Assembly (NCBI GenBank): GCA_037444855.1
Contig: JBBILO010000007.1
Span: 1-41,699 of the forward strand
From: JBBILO01 sp037444855
GTDB taxonomy: Bacteria > Patescibacteriota > Microgenomatia > UBA1406 > GWC2-37-13
Reading direction: 5' to 3'
DNA: 41,699 bases
Shown: positions 7,157 through 15,304 of the stretch, piece after piece
Layout of the letters: every line of letters starts with the position of its first letter
Numbering within the stretch: the stretch's first letter is position 1
Notes under the pieces: model-generated
The model's database searches: none
What the model was told of the DNA's origin: nothing
What the model saw: only the letters and a program-made list of their open reading frames with translations
Translations under genes and position numbers: made by a program

Positions 7157-8179
7157 ATGTCATTTTTTATTAAAATAAATTTTATCCTTTTAATATTAAT
7201 TTTTTTTCTAGTAAAATCGATAATCGCACTAGAAAAGCAATACTTCATTGGGAAAATAGAAAAAGTAAAAATTTGGCAGGATAAAAATCTGGTAAAAAAG
7301 ATTAGCTATCAGGTTAAAATTAAAGGTCAAAATATCAATATCGATCAAATTTTCGACGAAAAATGGCACTTCCAAGTAGGGGATAAAGTAATCGTATCAC
7401 AAACTAATAATCAATATTTTATCGAAGAATACTATCGTCTAGATAGAGTTCTACTAATTCTAGCATTATTCTTAATAGCTGTTATATTTATCCTTGGAAA
7501 GAAATCATTTGGAGCAATTGCGTCAATTGTCTTTTCCATTTTCATTATATTCACCTCAATCATTCCTAATATTAAAAATGGCTTTGATCCCATCATTGCC
7601 AGTCTTTTTGGTTGTCTAATGATCATTCCGGTTAGCTTTTATTTAACTCATGGTATATCAAAAAAAACAACGATCGCGATTATTGGTACCTTGATTGCCC
7701 TTGCAATAACTGGACTTATGTCTTATTTTACTAGCATCTTTCTAAAAATCACTGCTAAAAGTTCGGAAGAACTAAATTTTTTTCAGATCATCTCAGCTCA
7801 AGAAATAAATTTTTTTGATATTTACCTAGCAGGAATTATTATTGCCTTAACTGGCATTTTAGACGATGTCACCGTAACACAAGTAGCAATTGTCTTTAAA
7901 TTGAAAGAATCGATAGCAAAAATACCTCCATCAGTTCTTTATCAAAAAGCACTAGATGTTGGTAAAGATCACATTAAAGCAGTAATAAATACAATAATCA
8001 TTATCTATGTTGGCAGCAATCTCCCCTTGGTTTTGTTTCTCTATCTTTATGCTGATAAAATTGCCTACCTTTTAAGTTATGAAATTTTTGCCCAAGAAAT
8101 TGTTAGATCGTTAGTATCAACTATTGGATTAATGCTTAGTATCCCTATAACAACTTTTTTGGCAACTAAGTTTTTATAA
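7157..8179 (+). CDS. YibE/F family membrane protein
   Basis: This 340-residue membrane protein begins with a signal-like hydrophobic segment (residues 5-25). A roughly 70-residue beta-rich extracytoplasmic domain (QVKIKGQNINIDQIF, VGDKVIV) follows, then about seven membrane helices. The YibE/F signatures are visible: YYRLDRVLLILALF entering the first core helix, GIIIALTGILDDVTVTQVA (about 225-245) and VGKDHIKAVINTIIIIYVG (about 265-285). The family's function is not established; a transport role is often assumed. The photolyase promoter overlaps its stop codon. Confidence 0.88.
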   Translation: MSFFIKINFILLILIFFLVKSIIALEKQYFIGKIEKVKIWQDKNLVKKISYQVKIKGQNINIDQIFDEKWHFQVGDKVIVSQTNNQYFIEEYYRLDRVLLILALFLIAVIFILGKKSFGAIASIVFSIFIIFTSIIPNIKNGFDPIIASLFGCLMIIPVSFYLTHGISKKTTIAIIGTLIALAITGLMSYFTSIFLKITAKSSEELNFFQIISAQEINFFDIYLAGIIIALTGILDDVTVTQVAIVFKLKESIAKIPPSVLYQKALDVGKDHIKAVINTIIIIYVGSNLPLVLFLYLYADKIAYLLSYEIFAQEIVRSLVSTIGLMLSIPITTFLATKFL

Positions 8180-8180
8180 T
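8175..8180 (+). promoter_or_regulatory. -10 box of the photolyase gene, overlapping the upstream stop
   Basis: TATAAT contains the TAA stop of the YibE/F gene and is followed by 6 bases and the ATG at 8187. Confidence 0.6.
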
Positions 8181-8186
8181 TAATTG

Positions 8187-9548
8187 ATGCTAGAGAAAAG
8201 AGTTAAACTGATTAAAAAAATTAATACCAAAACAGAAGGTGTTATCTATTGGATGAGTCGAGATCAAAGAATAAAATACAATCACGCCCTTTTATATGCT
8301 CAAAAAATCGCTTTAGAAAAAAAAATTCCTTTAATTGTCGTTTTTCTCCTTCAAAAAAATTTTTTGAATGCTCCTTGGCGCCATTACCATTTTATGCTGC
8401 AAGGATTAAAAGAAGTAAAAGAGGGATTAGAAAAATTAAATATTAATTTTTATCTTAAAATTGTTAATAATCCAAAAGATTTTTTTGAAAAAATAATTTT
8501 AGATAACAAACATTCATTTGATCTAATTACAGATTTTTCCCCATTAAAGATCAAAAAGAAATGGCTTGATGACATAAAAAAATTACCAATAAATGTTTAT
8601 GAAGTTGATACTCATAATATTATCCCATATTATCAAGCTTCTGACAAGAAAGAGTTGGCTGCTTTTACTTTTAGAAAAAAAATTTTAGAAAAAATAAATG
8701 ACTATCTGATTGAACCCGAAAAAGTTATTTTTCATCCATACAAAAATCAGTTAAAAATTGACAACCAAGCTTCATTATTAGATGATTTTCAAAAGATAAA
8801 AGCATACCTGAAAATTGATTTTCGAGTTGGAATTACAAAATTTATTCCTGGCAGAAAACAAGCTCTTTTATTGCTAAAAAATTTTGTAGACAGTGGAATT
8901 GAAAATTATGAAAAAAATAGAAACCAACTTTTTCCCAATCATCAATCAGGTTTTTCACCTTATCTCCATTTTGGTCAAATTTCATCCTTAGAAATAGTTT
9001 TGAGATTAAAAAAGAGAATTGCGGTTAATCTATCGCCCGGTACTTTTTTCGATGAAATTATTGTTCGAAAAGAGCTTGCCGATAATTTTTGTCATTATGA
9101 AGAAAATTATGACAATCCTCAATGCTTTCCTAATTGGGCAAAAGAAACTCTAAAAAAACATTTAAGGGATAAAAGAGCAAAGATTTATCGCCTCGAAAAG
9201 TTAGAAAGTGGACAAACCGAGGATGAACTTTGGAATACCGCTCAAATGGAAATGGTAAAGAAAGGAAAGATGAATGGTTATCTTAGAATGTACTGGGCAA
9301 AAAAATTGCTTGAATGGACTAGAAGTCCCGAAGAAGCGATGAAATATGCTATCTATCTTAATGATAAATATGAACTTGATGGTCGAGATCCCAATGGCTA
9401 TACAGGTGTTGCTTGGTCAATCGGTGGTGTTCATGATCGACCTTTTTTTGAAAGACCAATCTATGGCTTAGTACGTTTTATGAGTAAAAAATCTATTGAA
9501 AAAAAATTTAATGTCAAAGGATATATAAGTTATGTAAAAAGTCTTTAG
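8187..9548 (+). CDS. phr: Class II CPD photolyase (deoxyribodipyrimidine photo-lyase)
   Basis: The 453-residue flavoprotein is assigned to class II by YWMSRDQRIKYNHALLYAQ near the N terminus and by its C-terminal FAD domain. That domain shows GKMNGYLRMYWAKKLLEW, LNDKYELDGRDPNGYTG and AWSIGGVHDRPFFERP. It repairs UV-induced cyclobutane pyrimidine dimers with blue light using FADH-. The ATG at 8187 is preferred to the TTG one codon earlier because it sits 6 bases after a -10 box. Its stop overlaps the stop of the convergent lycopene cyclase gene, placing light-damage repair beside pigment synthesis. The protein appears intact. Confidence 0.94.
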   Translation: MLEKRVKLIKKINTKTEGVIYWMSRDQRIKYNHALLYAQKIALEKKIPLIVVFLLQKNFLNAPWRHYHFMLQGLKEVKEGLEKLNINFYLKIVNNPKDFFEKIILDNKHSFDLITDFSPLKIKKKWLDDIKKLPINVYEVDTHNIIPYYQASDKKELAAFTFRKKILEKINDYLIEPEKVIFHPYKNQLKIDNQASLLDDFQKIKAYLKIDFRVGITKFIPGRKQALLLLKNFVDSGIENYEKNRNQLFPNHQSGFSPYLHFGQISSLEIVLRLKKRIAVNLSPGTFFDEIIVRKELADNFCHYEENYDNPQCFPNWAKETLKKHLRDKRAKIYRLEKLESGQTEDELWNTAQMEMVKKGKMNGYLRMYWAKKLLEWTRSPEEAMKYAIYLNDKYELDGRDPNGYTGVAWSIGGVHDRPFFERPIYGLVRFMSKKSIEKKFNVKGYISYVKSL

Positions 9549-10183
9549 TAGAAAAAAAGAATTAGGTTAAATAAAGAAAAACTATAAAAAAAATCTTCGA
9601 TCGGTATGGTTAAAATTCTTAATCCTAATAAAAATTTCTCATTATAAACCACTACAGGCCTGGCGGTTAGGTAATAATTAAATATCAAAGTTAACAGAAA
9701 AACCATCAACATAAAAACAAAATAACGCCACCCAATTTTTTTGTTAACTAAAAAAACAGTTAAAGGAAAGAAAACCAAGATATAAGCTGTATAATAAATT
9801 TTTTTTATCAAAAACAAAAGAGAAAAAGTCAAAGATAAAATTGAAAAAATAAAATAAAACTGCTTTATTAAATTGACTGATTTTTCCTGAATTTTAAATT
9901 TAATAATCTGGTAAACAAAGAGAGTCGAGTAGGGGACAGTGATAAAAAAAAGGATTTCCTCAATTGGTAAGTTAAAAATCTTTATCCCTGTGATATATTT
10001 TTCGTTAAATTGCCAAAAAAAACCAGTTGATAAATAGTCTTTAACTAGAAAAAATATTCCAGTTATAAAAATAGGTTTAATGATCTTTTTATTTTCTTTA
10101 TTTAATTTTGGGAAAAGAAATGATTTGATGAAAAAAACAGGTAGAAAAACAATGAGATTAAAAATTAAGTATTCGTACTTCAT
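9545..10183 (-). CDS. Lycopene cyclase, fused CrtYc-CrtYd type
   Basis: This 212-residue, very hydrophobic protein has about six membrane helices. Two halves each carry the heterodimeric-cyclase motif: WQFNEKYITGIKIFNLPIEE (about 55-75) and VYNEKFLLGLRILTIPIED (about 175-195). This is the fused c+d architecture of archaeal and fungal-type lycopene cyclases rather than the soluble CrtY/CrtL type. It would close ionone rings on lycopene in the membrane; beta or epsilon type and C40 or C50 substrate cannot be told. Its start overlaps the crtE stop, making it the last gene of the carotenoid operon. Confidence 0.85.
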   Translation of the reverse strand: MKYEYLIFNLIVFLPVFFIKSFLFPKLNKENKKIIKPIFITGIFFLVKDYLSTGFFWQFNEKYITGIKIFNLPIEEILFFITVPYSTLFVYQIIKFKIQEKSVNLIKQFYFIFSILSLTFSLLFLIKKIYYTAYILVFFPLTVFLVNKKIGWRYFVFMLMVFLLTLIFNYYLTARPVVVYNEKFLLGLRILTIPIEDFFYSFSLFNLILFFY

Positions 10184-11250
10184 TATTGATTTCTTTGAGA
10201 AATAAAATCAATTAGTTCCTTCAGTAATTTTTTATAATTTTTATTTATCTTCAAATTGTCAATCAATGAATTAATCACAGATTGTTTCTTTTTTATCAAA
10301 TGATTAATCTCTTTGTCTATTTTTAAATCAAAATAACGTTTTTTGATTAAATTAAGTCCCTTTTGGTTAATTTTTTTACCAAAAAATTGATTAAATAATT
10401 TTCGATCTTTATCATCTGCTTTTTTATAGAGCAAGTATCTAATTAATGTTTTTTTATTTTCCCTGATATCAGTTCCAATCGATTTTCCTGTTTCATCCTC
10501 AGTTCCTACAAAGTTTAATAAATCATCAGTTATCTGATAAATCTGTCCCATAATTACGCCAATTTTTTTAATAAGAACAATTTCATCTTCATCGCTCAAA
10601 TCACTGGCTAAATAACCAATTAAAAAGGGGAGAGTAAAGGTGTATTCGCTTGTTTTGTATTGATTTATTTTTTCGATTTTTTTAAGGGAAAGTTCTTGAT
10701 TATCATAAGCATTTTTTACATCGCTCATTTCCGCAAGAGCCGTTTTTAAAATCTGAAGGTTAAAAATATTGGTAATTTTTTGATAATTTTTAAAGTAATA
10801 AACCGACTTATAAAACAAATAGTTGGAAAGATAAAATCCAAAATCGCCTAAAATGATCGCTAAATTTTTTCCATTTTGATGATCGGGCTTTTCTTTTAAT
10901 AATTGATTGTAGTAATAATGGGCAGTTGGCTTTCCTCGGCGAAGGTAATCGTTATCAAAAACATCATCATGAATTAAAATTGAAGTGTGAAAAACCTCAA
11001 GCGCTCCCTTTAAATACTGAAGAGAATTAATTTTTTCTTTATTTGAGCGATCGACGTATCCGTTAAAAAATAAATCAATAAGAAATGAACGAAGATATTT
11101 GCCTTCATATAAATATTTTTCAAAAAAATTAATGATTTCAAGAGAAGGAACTTTTTCTGTCTCGAATTCATTTCGTAAGAGTTTAATTTCCTTTTTTAAA
11201 AAATCAATCAACTCTAATTTATTTTTTTTAATTAATGAAAGTAGTTGCAT
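10183..11250 (-). CDS. crtE: Polyprenyl (geranylgeranyl) diphosphate synthase
   Basis: The 355-residue all-helical prenyltransferase has both Asp-rich motifs: LIHDDVFDND (D95, D96, D99) and YQITDDLLNFVG (D242, D243) followed by GKSIGTDIRENKKT. The EGKYLRS segment (50-55) stands where GGKRxR normally binds diphosphate, so one arginine/lysine position differs. It extends DMAPP/FPP with IPP, most likely to C20 geranylgeranyl diphosphate given the adjacent phytoene synthase. The ATG at 11250 lies inside the end of crtB (19-base overlap), indicating coupled translation. Confidence 0.88.
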   Translation of the reverse strand: MQLLSLIKKNKLELIDFLKKEIKLLRNEFETEKVPSLEIINFFEKYLYEGKYLRSFLIDLFFNGYVDRSNKEKINSLQYLKGALEVFHTSILIHDDVFDNDYLRRGKPTAHYYYNQLLKEKPDHQNGKNLAIILGDFGFYLSNYLFYKSVYYFKNYQKITNIFNLQILKTALAEMSDVKNAYDNQELSLKKIEKINQYKTSEYTFTLPFLIGYLASDLSDEDEIVLIKKIGVIMGQIYQITDDLLNFVGTEDETGKSIGTDIRENKKTLIRYLLYKKADDKDRKLFNQFFGKKINQKGLNLIKKRYFDLKIDKEINHLIKKKQSVINSLIDNLKINKNYKKLLKELIDFISQRNQ

Positions 11251-12041
11251 AAAATCTTCTTTAGCGCAATTATTATTACTATCGCTTTATTAATTTTAAA
11301 CTTTTGAAGATAAAATTTTAAAGGATTTTTTAAAATCGATTTCCAAATATAGGTATAAATATCGCTCGCAATCATTATTGGCAACCTTGTTTTTTTTGGT
11401 AATAATCTAAAATCAACTAAATTTTTTTCCTCATCAATTATTCTTGAAAATTCATAGATAACCTTCAAATATGAATCTGGATCAAATTTAGTAAAAGAAA
11501 ATTGATTTTTTTTCAGAATCGTCTGAGGTAGATAAACTCGGCTTTTCAGGTAATCTTCTCTGACGTCTCGGAGAATATTAACCAATTGCATAAAATTGCC
11601 AAAATGAACGGCTGAATCAATCAATCTTTTATTTAATGGAACGCGGAAAATTTTTAGCAAAAAAATGCCAACCACTCCAGCCACGCCATAACAATATTTC
11701 AATAATTCTTTTTTATCTTTAATATTAATTTTCCTTTCTCTTAAATCATTTTTTTGGGCGGCAAAAAAATCGATAAAATATTTTTCTTCAATCTGATATC
11801 TTTTCTTAAGAAAAAGAGCAATATCAACAAAATCATATTTTGATTTTTTTTTAGATTTAAAAGATTGATAAACATCGTTAAATTTTCTAATGTTTTTTTC
11901 TTCATCAACAATATCATCAACACTGCGAAGAAAATAATATAACTTTTTTACGTCATCTCTTATCTCTTTTGGGAATAAATTCATCGCCAAATAAAAAGTG
12001 GTTGTCTTTTTATTTAAAAAATTATCAATTTTTTTAGCCAT
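11232..12041 (-). CDS. crtB: Phytoene synthase
   Basis: The 269-residue member of the squalene/phytoene synthase family has YYFLRSVDDIVDEE (first Asp motif, D42/D43/D46), CYGVAGVVG (about 117-125) and VNILRDVREDYLKSR (second motif, D159 and E162/D163). It condenses two GGPP into phytoene. It starts within the last codons of crtI (8-base overlap) and is followed by crtE, the order expected for a compact C40 carotenoid operon. A C30 dehydrosqualene product is an alternative, less likely with the cyclase present. Confidence 0.9.
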   Translation of the reverse strand: MAKKIDNFLNKKTTTFYLAMNLFPKEIRDDVKKLYYFLRSVDDIVDEEKNIRKFNDVYQSFKSKKKSKYDFVDIALFLKKRYQIEEKYFIDFFAAQKNDLRERKINIKDKKELLKYCYGVAGVVGIFLLKIFRVPLNKRLIDSAVHFGNFMQLVNILRDVREDYLKSRVYLPQTILKKNQFSFTKFDPDSYLKVIYEFSRIIDEEKNLVDFRLLPKKTRLPIMIASDIYTYIWKSILKNPLKFYLQKFKINKAIVIIIALKKILCNYFH

Positions 12042-13512
12042 GATATTTTTTGATTAAATTAGCAGTAATTTTAGCTGAGATTAATGCCGGTGGCATCCCA
12101 ACTCCTGGATTGGTAAACTGGCCAACGTAGTAGAGATTGTTAATTTTTCTGTCTTTGTTTGGTGGACGAAAAACCGCTGTTTGAAAGAGGGTATGGGCCA
12201 ATCCAAAAGCCGAACCTTTAAAAGATAAATACTCTTTTTTAAAATCACTTACTGAGTAAACTCGACAAACTTCAATTTTGTCAACAATTTTTTCACCAAT
12301 CAGCCACTGAAAATGATTGATGATTTTGTTATAAAATTGATCTCTAGTTTTTTGATCGTCCCTTAAATTAGGAGCGATGGGGACTAAAATCATTATTGTT
12401 TCTTTACCATTGGGAGCCACTGATTGATCAGTAACCGATGGCACATGAAAGTAATAAGATGGATCTTCTGGCCATTGGCCAAAACTAAAAACTTCATCAA
12501 AACCTTTTTTCCAAGATGATGAAAAATAAAGATTATGATGAGAAACATTTTTAAGTTTTTTATTAATACCAAGATAGATAATAAAACCTGATGGAGAAGA
12601 AACCATTTTTCGCCAATTTTCTTTTTTGATTGATTGATATTGTAAAGGGATAACTTGAGTTTGAAAAAAATTCATGTCTGATGCACAAACAACGATATCA
12701 GCGTGATTTTTTTTTCCAGCACTATCAAAAAGGAACCTAATAGCTCCATTTTTAACTTCGGCTTTAACAATCTCTCTTTTTGTATAAATTTTCACACCTA
12801 ATTCTTTAGCGAGGCTAACTAAAGCTTCAATTATCTTATGAATCCCACCAATTGGGTAGTAAACGCCTAAGTTAAAATCAGCGTGAGCGACTAATTTATA
12901 AAAAGCAGGTGTATTGTATGGCGAACCACCAAGAAAAACGGAGGTAAAAGATAAAATTTGTCTTGATTTTTGATTGGTAAATATACTTTTCAATTTCGTA
13001 TCTAAACTTTGAAATAAATCGAGCTTGAAAAAATTTTTAATGATTTCCCATTTCAATAAATCTAAAAATCCATTATCGTATGGAATTTCGACTAGTTTTT
13101 TCATTGACAGTTGGTAAAGATATCGACTTTCTTTTAAATATTTCTCCAAATTTTTTCCACCATTTTTTTCCAGAAAATTAAAGGTTTTATAGTTAATTTT
13201 TTGATCATCTGTAATATCAACCTTTTGCCCGTCGGCAAAGAAAACTCGATAATTAACAGGTAGACGAATTAATTGATAACAATCACGAACTTTTTTTCCA
13301 AAATAAGAAAAAAATTCCTCAAAAACTTCAGGCATCATATACCAAGAAGGCCCCTTGTCAAAAATAAAACCTTTTTCTTTAAAAACTGACGCTCGCCCAC
13401 CAAAAAAGGAATTCTTTTCAAAAACAAAAACTTCATAACCATTTTTTGCTAAATAACAGGCGCTGGCTAAACCGGAAATACCGGCACCAATGATATTAAT
13501 TTTTTTCTTCAT
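12034..13512 (-). CDS. crtI: Phytoene desaturase (CrtI type)
   Basis: The 492-residue FAD amine-oxidoreductase-like protein starts with the dinucleotide motif INIIGAGISGLASACYLA, then FGGRASVF, FDKGPSWYMMPEVF, and near the C terminus KGSAFGLAHTLFQTAV and NLYYVGQFTNPGVGMPPALI, all CrtI signatures. It would desaturate phytoene to lycopene as a peripheral membrane protein. The number of desaturations is unknown. It begins 23 bases after the stop of the Fur-family gene on the same strand with no clear promoter between, so it is probably transcribed with that regulator. Confidence 0.92.
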   Translation of the reverse strand: MKKKINIIGAGISGLASACYLAKNGYEVFVFEKNSFFGGRASVFKEKGFIFDKGPSWYMMPEVFEEFFSYFGKKVRDCYQLIRLPVNYRVFFADGQKVDITDDQKINYKTFNFLEKNGGKNLEKYLKESRYLYQLSMKKLVEIPYDNGFLDLLKWEIIKNFFKLDLFQSLDTKLKSIFTNQKSRQILSFTSVFLGGSPYNTPAFYKLVAHADFNLGVYYPIGGIHKIIEALVSLAKELGVKIYTKREIVKAEVKNGAIRFLFDSAGKKNHADIVVCASDMNFFQTQVIPLQYQSIKKENWRKMVSSPSGFIIYLGINKKLKNVSHHNLYFSSSWKKGFDEVFSFGQWPEDPSYYFHVPSVTDQSVAPNGKETIMILVPIAPNLRDDQKTRDQFYNKIINHFQWLIGEKIVDKIEVCRVYSVSDFKKEYLSFKGSAFGLAHTLFQTAVFRPPNKDRKINNLYYVGQFTNPGVGMPPALISAKITANLIKKYHG

Positions 13513-13535
13513 TTTAATTTAAATAAGGTTTTTAT

Positions 13536-13937
13536 TTATACTAAACCTTTTTGACAATTTTTGCATAAACCATAGAATTCTAATAAATGATCTTTAATCC
13601 GAAAACAATATTTTTCTTGGATCAATTTTGACAAATTAAAAATAAACTTTTCTTTTTGATCAAGATCAACATCAACAATTTTTTTACACTGATAACAAAT
13701 TAAGTGATGGTGATGAGGAATAGTCGCGCTTTCGTAAAACTTTTTTTCATTGTTAATAATTAACTCTTTGATTAATCCCTTTTCTTTTAAGCGATTAATT
13801 GCTCTAAATAAAGTTGAGCGATGATAATTAATATGCTTTTTTTTGAGTTGTGAAACAATATCAGCGACAGATTGAGGATTGCTGGACTGATAAAAAAGGA
13901 TGCTTAAATAATCTTCTAAAAAATTTTTTTTTCTCAT
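13536..13937 (-). CDS. Fur-family metal-dependent transcriptional regulator
   Basis: The 133-residue protein has a winged-helix part with YHRSTLFRAINRLKEKGLI (about 38-56). The dimerisation and metal domain shows HHHHLICYQC (75-84), IVDVD, DHLLEFYGLCKNC (116-128), with two CxxC pairs for structural zinc. E69, H76 and H78 fit the Fur-type regulatory site. The usual first histidine in the DNA-binding domain and the PerR aspartate are not seen, so Fur, Zur or a redox variant remain open. The ATG at 13937 lies 6 bases after a -10 box and is preferred over TTG at 13964. It heads the carotenoid operon and faces the serK-like operon across a palindrome. Confidence 0.9.
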   Translation of the reverse strand: MRKKNFLEDYLSILFYQSSNPQSVADIVSQLKKKHINYHRSTLFRAINRLKEKGLIKELIINNEKKFYESATIPHHHHLICYQCKKIVDVDLDQKEKFIFNLSKLIQEKYCFRIKDHLLEFYGLCKNCQKGLV

Positions 13938-13943
13938 TGAGTA

Positions 13944-13952
13944 ATTATAACA
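13944..13952 (-). promoter_or_regulatory. Extended -10 promoter of the Fur-family/carotenoid operon
   Basis: On the minus strand TGT-TATAAT (extended -10) is followed by 6 bases and the ATG at 13937. No good -35 box is present. The palindrome at 13966-13980 covers the place where one would be. Confidence 0.7.
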
Positions 13953-13957
13953 TAATC

Positions 13958-13986
13958 TTGACAATTGCGACTATGTCGCATATAAT
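13958..13986 (+). promoter_or_regulatory. Consensus sigma-70 promoter of the serK-like operon
   Basis: TTGACA (13958-13963), a spacer of exactly 17 bases and TATAAT (13981-13986) are a perfect consensus promoter. The ATG lies 9 bases further on, so the message is nearly leaderless. A palindromic operator fills most of the spacer, so this strong promoter is most likely held off by a repressor. Confidence 0.88.
13966..13980. promoter_or_regulatory. Palindromic operator, probably for the Fur-family regulator
   Basis: TGCGAC-TAT-GTCGCA is a perfect 6-base inverted repeat with a 3-base centre. It lies between the -35 and -10 boxes of the plus-strand promoter and in the -35 zone of the minus-strand promoter. 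One bound dimer could repress both operons and the regulator itself. It is GC-rich against its AT-rich surroundings and does not resemble the classical AT-rich Fur box. I saw no second copy in the window. Confidence 0.75.
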
Positions 13987-13995
13987 ATAAATTCT

Positions 13996-14343
13996 ATGAG
14001 AATATTAATTGATGTTGATCCAAAAAAACTAATCCCTCATGAAAAAACGCAACCCGTCAACCTAATTATTCATATTTTAAAAATTTTATTAACTGGAAAG
14101 ATTAAAAAACCTGTTCTTATTGATAAATCAAAGGTGATTTTAGACGGACATCATCGAATAATGGCGCCAATAATTTTTGGTTTTAAATCAATCAAGGCAA
14201 TCGAGGTAAACTACTTAAGCGATAAATCAATAAAAGTGCACCCAAGAAGAAAAAATTTTTTTATCAGCAAAAAGTTGGTCATTGAAAGAGAATTATCAAA
14301 GAAGCTTTTTCCGCCAAAAACGACAAAATATATTTACAGTTAG
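13996..14343 (+). CDS. ParB-like free serine kinase (SerK/SbnI-like)
   Basis: This 115-residue protein has a ParB/Srx-type core: HEKTQP (15-20), a KPVLIDKSKVILDGHHR stretch with the DGHHR motif at 50-54, and a C-terminal FPPKTTKYIY (105-114). DGHHR and a terminal PKTT motif are features of the archaeal SerK and SbnI kinases that turn free L-serine into O-phospho-L-serine. It is shorter than archaeal SerK (about 240 residues), so it may be a minimal kinase. Its position just before a PLP cysteine-synthase-like gene supports a role in supplying phosphoserine. A DNA-binding ParB-like role is the alternative. Confidence 0.65.
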   Translation: MRILIDVDPKKLIPHEKTQPVNLIIHILKILLTGKIKKPVLIDKSKVILDGHHRIMAPIIFGFKSIKAIEVNYLSDKSIKVHPRRKNFFISKKLVIERELSKKLFPPKTTKYIYS

Positions 14344-14361
14344 TGATTTTTTTTGTATCTT

Positions 14362-15303
14362 ATGAAAATCGCCTTTGTGGGAAAAGGAGGGAGCGGTAAA
14401 TCAACTATTTCTTCTTTATTTTCACTTCATTTAGCAAAAGATGACACAAATAAAGTATGTCTGTTTGATGCTGACATTAATTTAAACCTTTCAACACTCT
14501 TTGGTTATAGAATTGAAAAAGATAAACTAATTTCATACGGAATTAATCCCTTTATCATCAGAAAATACTTGATCGGAAAAAACTTAAAAATTGAATCTCC
14601 CAAAGTTTTCATCAAATCAACACCACCAGGAACGGGATCTAATTTTTTTGCCATTAGCAAAAATAACTTCATAATAAAAAAGTTTGCAAAAAAAATTAGA
14701 AGAAATCTCTATCTAATTAATGTTGGCACCTATGAGGAGGAGGAAATAGGTCGAAGCTGCTTCCATACGAATCTTTCTATTTTTGAAAATATTCTTTCCC
14801 ACTTTAAAAACGAGACAAACCAGTATTTAGTTGCCGACATGGTGGCAGGAGTCGATTCATTTTCTAATACTCTCCATCTTCAGTTTAATATCATCTTCCT
14901 TATCTTTGAACCAGTTTTAGAGTCAATCAATGTGACCAAAAAATTCCTCGAATTATCCGAAAAAGCAAATATCAGAAAAAAAGTTTTTCTCATTGCTAAT
15001 AAAATTGAGCAAAAAGATGAAATAAATTGGATAAAAAAGTATAGTTTAAACCCTGATGTAATAATCAAATACAACAAGCGAATAAAAAAAATTAGACAAT
15101 CTGAATCAAAAACAATTAACAACCTCTATACCTCCTTCAAAAAAGAATTAGTTGAAATTGATTCAATCGTTAAAAAACTTAAGTATAACCCAAACGACGA
15201 CTTAAAAAAACTTCACCAACTTCATTTACAAATATGTCAGCTTGACTATATTAAAAGATTAGGAAATCTTGAAAATCAAATTGATCTAAATTTTCATTTC
15301 TAA
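14362..15303 (+). CDS. CooC-like MinD-family P-loop ATPase
   Basis: The 313-residue SIMIBI ATPase begins MKIAFVGKGGSGKST (deviant Walker A, 7-15), then CLFDADINLNLSTLFG (33-48), VGTYEEEEIGRSCF (121-134) and LVADMVAGVDSF (156-167). This order matches CooC, the ATPase that helps insert nickel into CO dehydrogenase. CooC normally has a CxC metal site where this protein has a single Cys (C133), so metal binding may differ. No CODH is seen nearby. The ATG at 14362 starts at the family's usual position, 18 bases after the serK-like stop; an upstream TTG at 14353 is unlikely. A metal- or cofactor-loading partner role is inferred. Confidence 0.75.
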   Translation: MKIAFVGKGGSGKSTISSLFSLHLAKDDTNKVCLFDADINLNLSTLFGYRIEKDKLISYGINPFIIRKYLIGKNLKIESPKVFIKSTPPGTGSNFFAISKNNFIIKKFAKKIRRNLYLINVGTYEEEEIGRSCFHTNLSIFENILSHFKNETNQYLVADMVAGVDSFSNTLHLQFNIIFLIFEPVLESINVTKKFLELSEKANIRKKVFLIANKIEQKDEINWIKKYSLNPDVIIKYNKRIKKIRQSESKTINNLYTSFKKELVEIDSIVKKLKYNPNDDLKKLHQLHLQICQLDYIKRLGNLENQIDLNFHF

Positions 15304-15304
15304 A

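Noticed and set aside
13536..13937. Calling the regulator PerR because carotenoids and photolyase are nearby
   Set aside because: The PerR-specific aspartate and N-terminal histidine ligands are not found; E69/H76/H78 fit Fur better, so only the family is named.
14353..14361. TTG start for the CooC-like gene and TTG at 17857 for the SufS-like gene
   Set aside because: ATG codons at 14362 and 17935 begin at the family's normal N termini and give the tight spacing seen across the operon.
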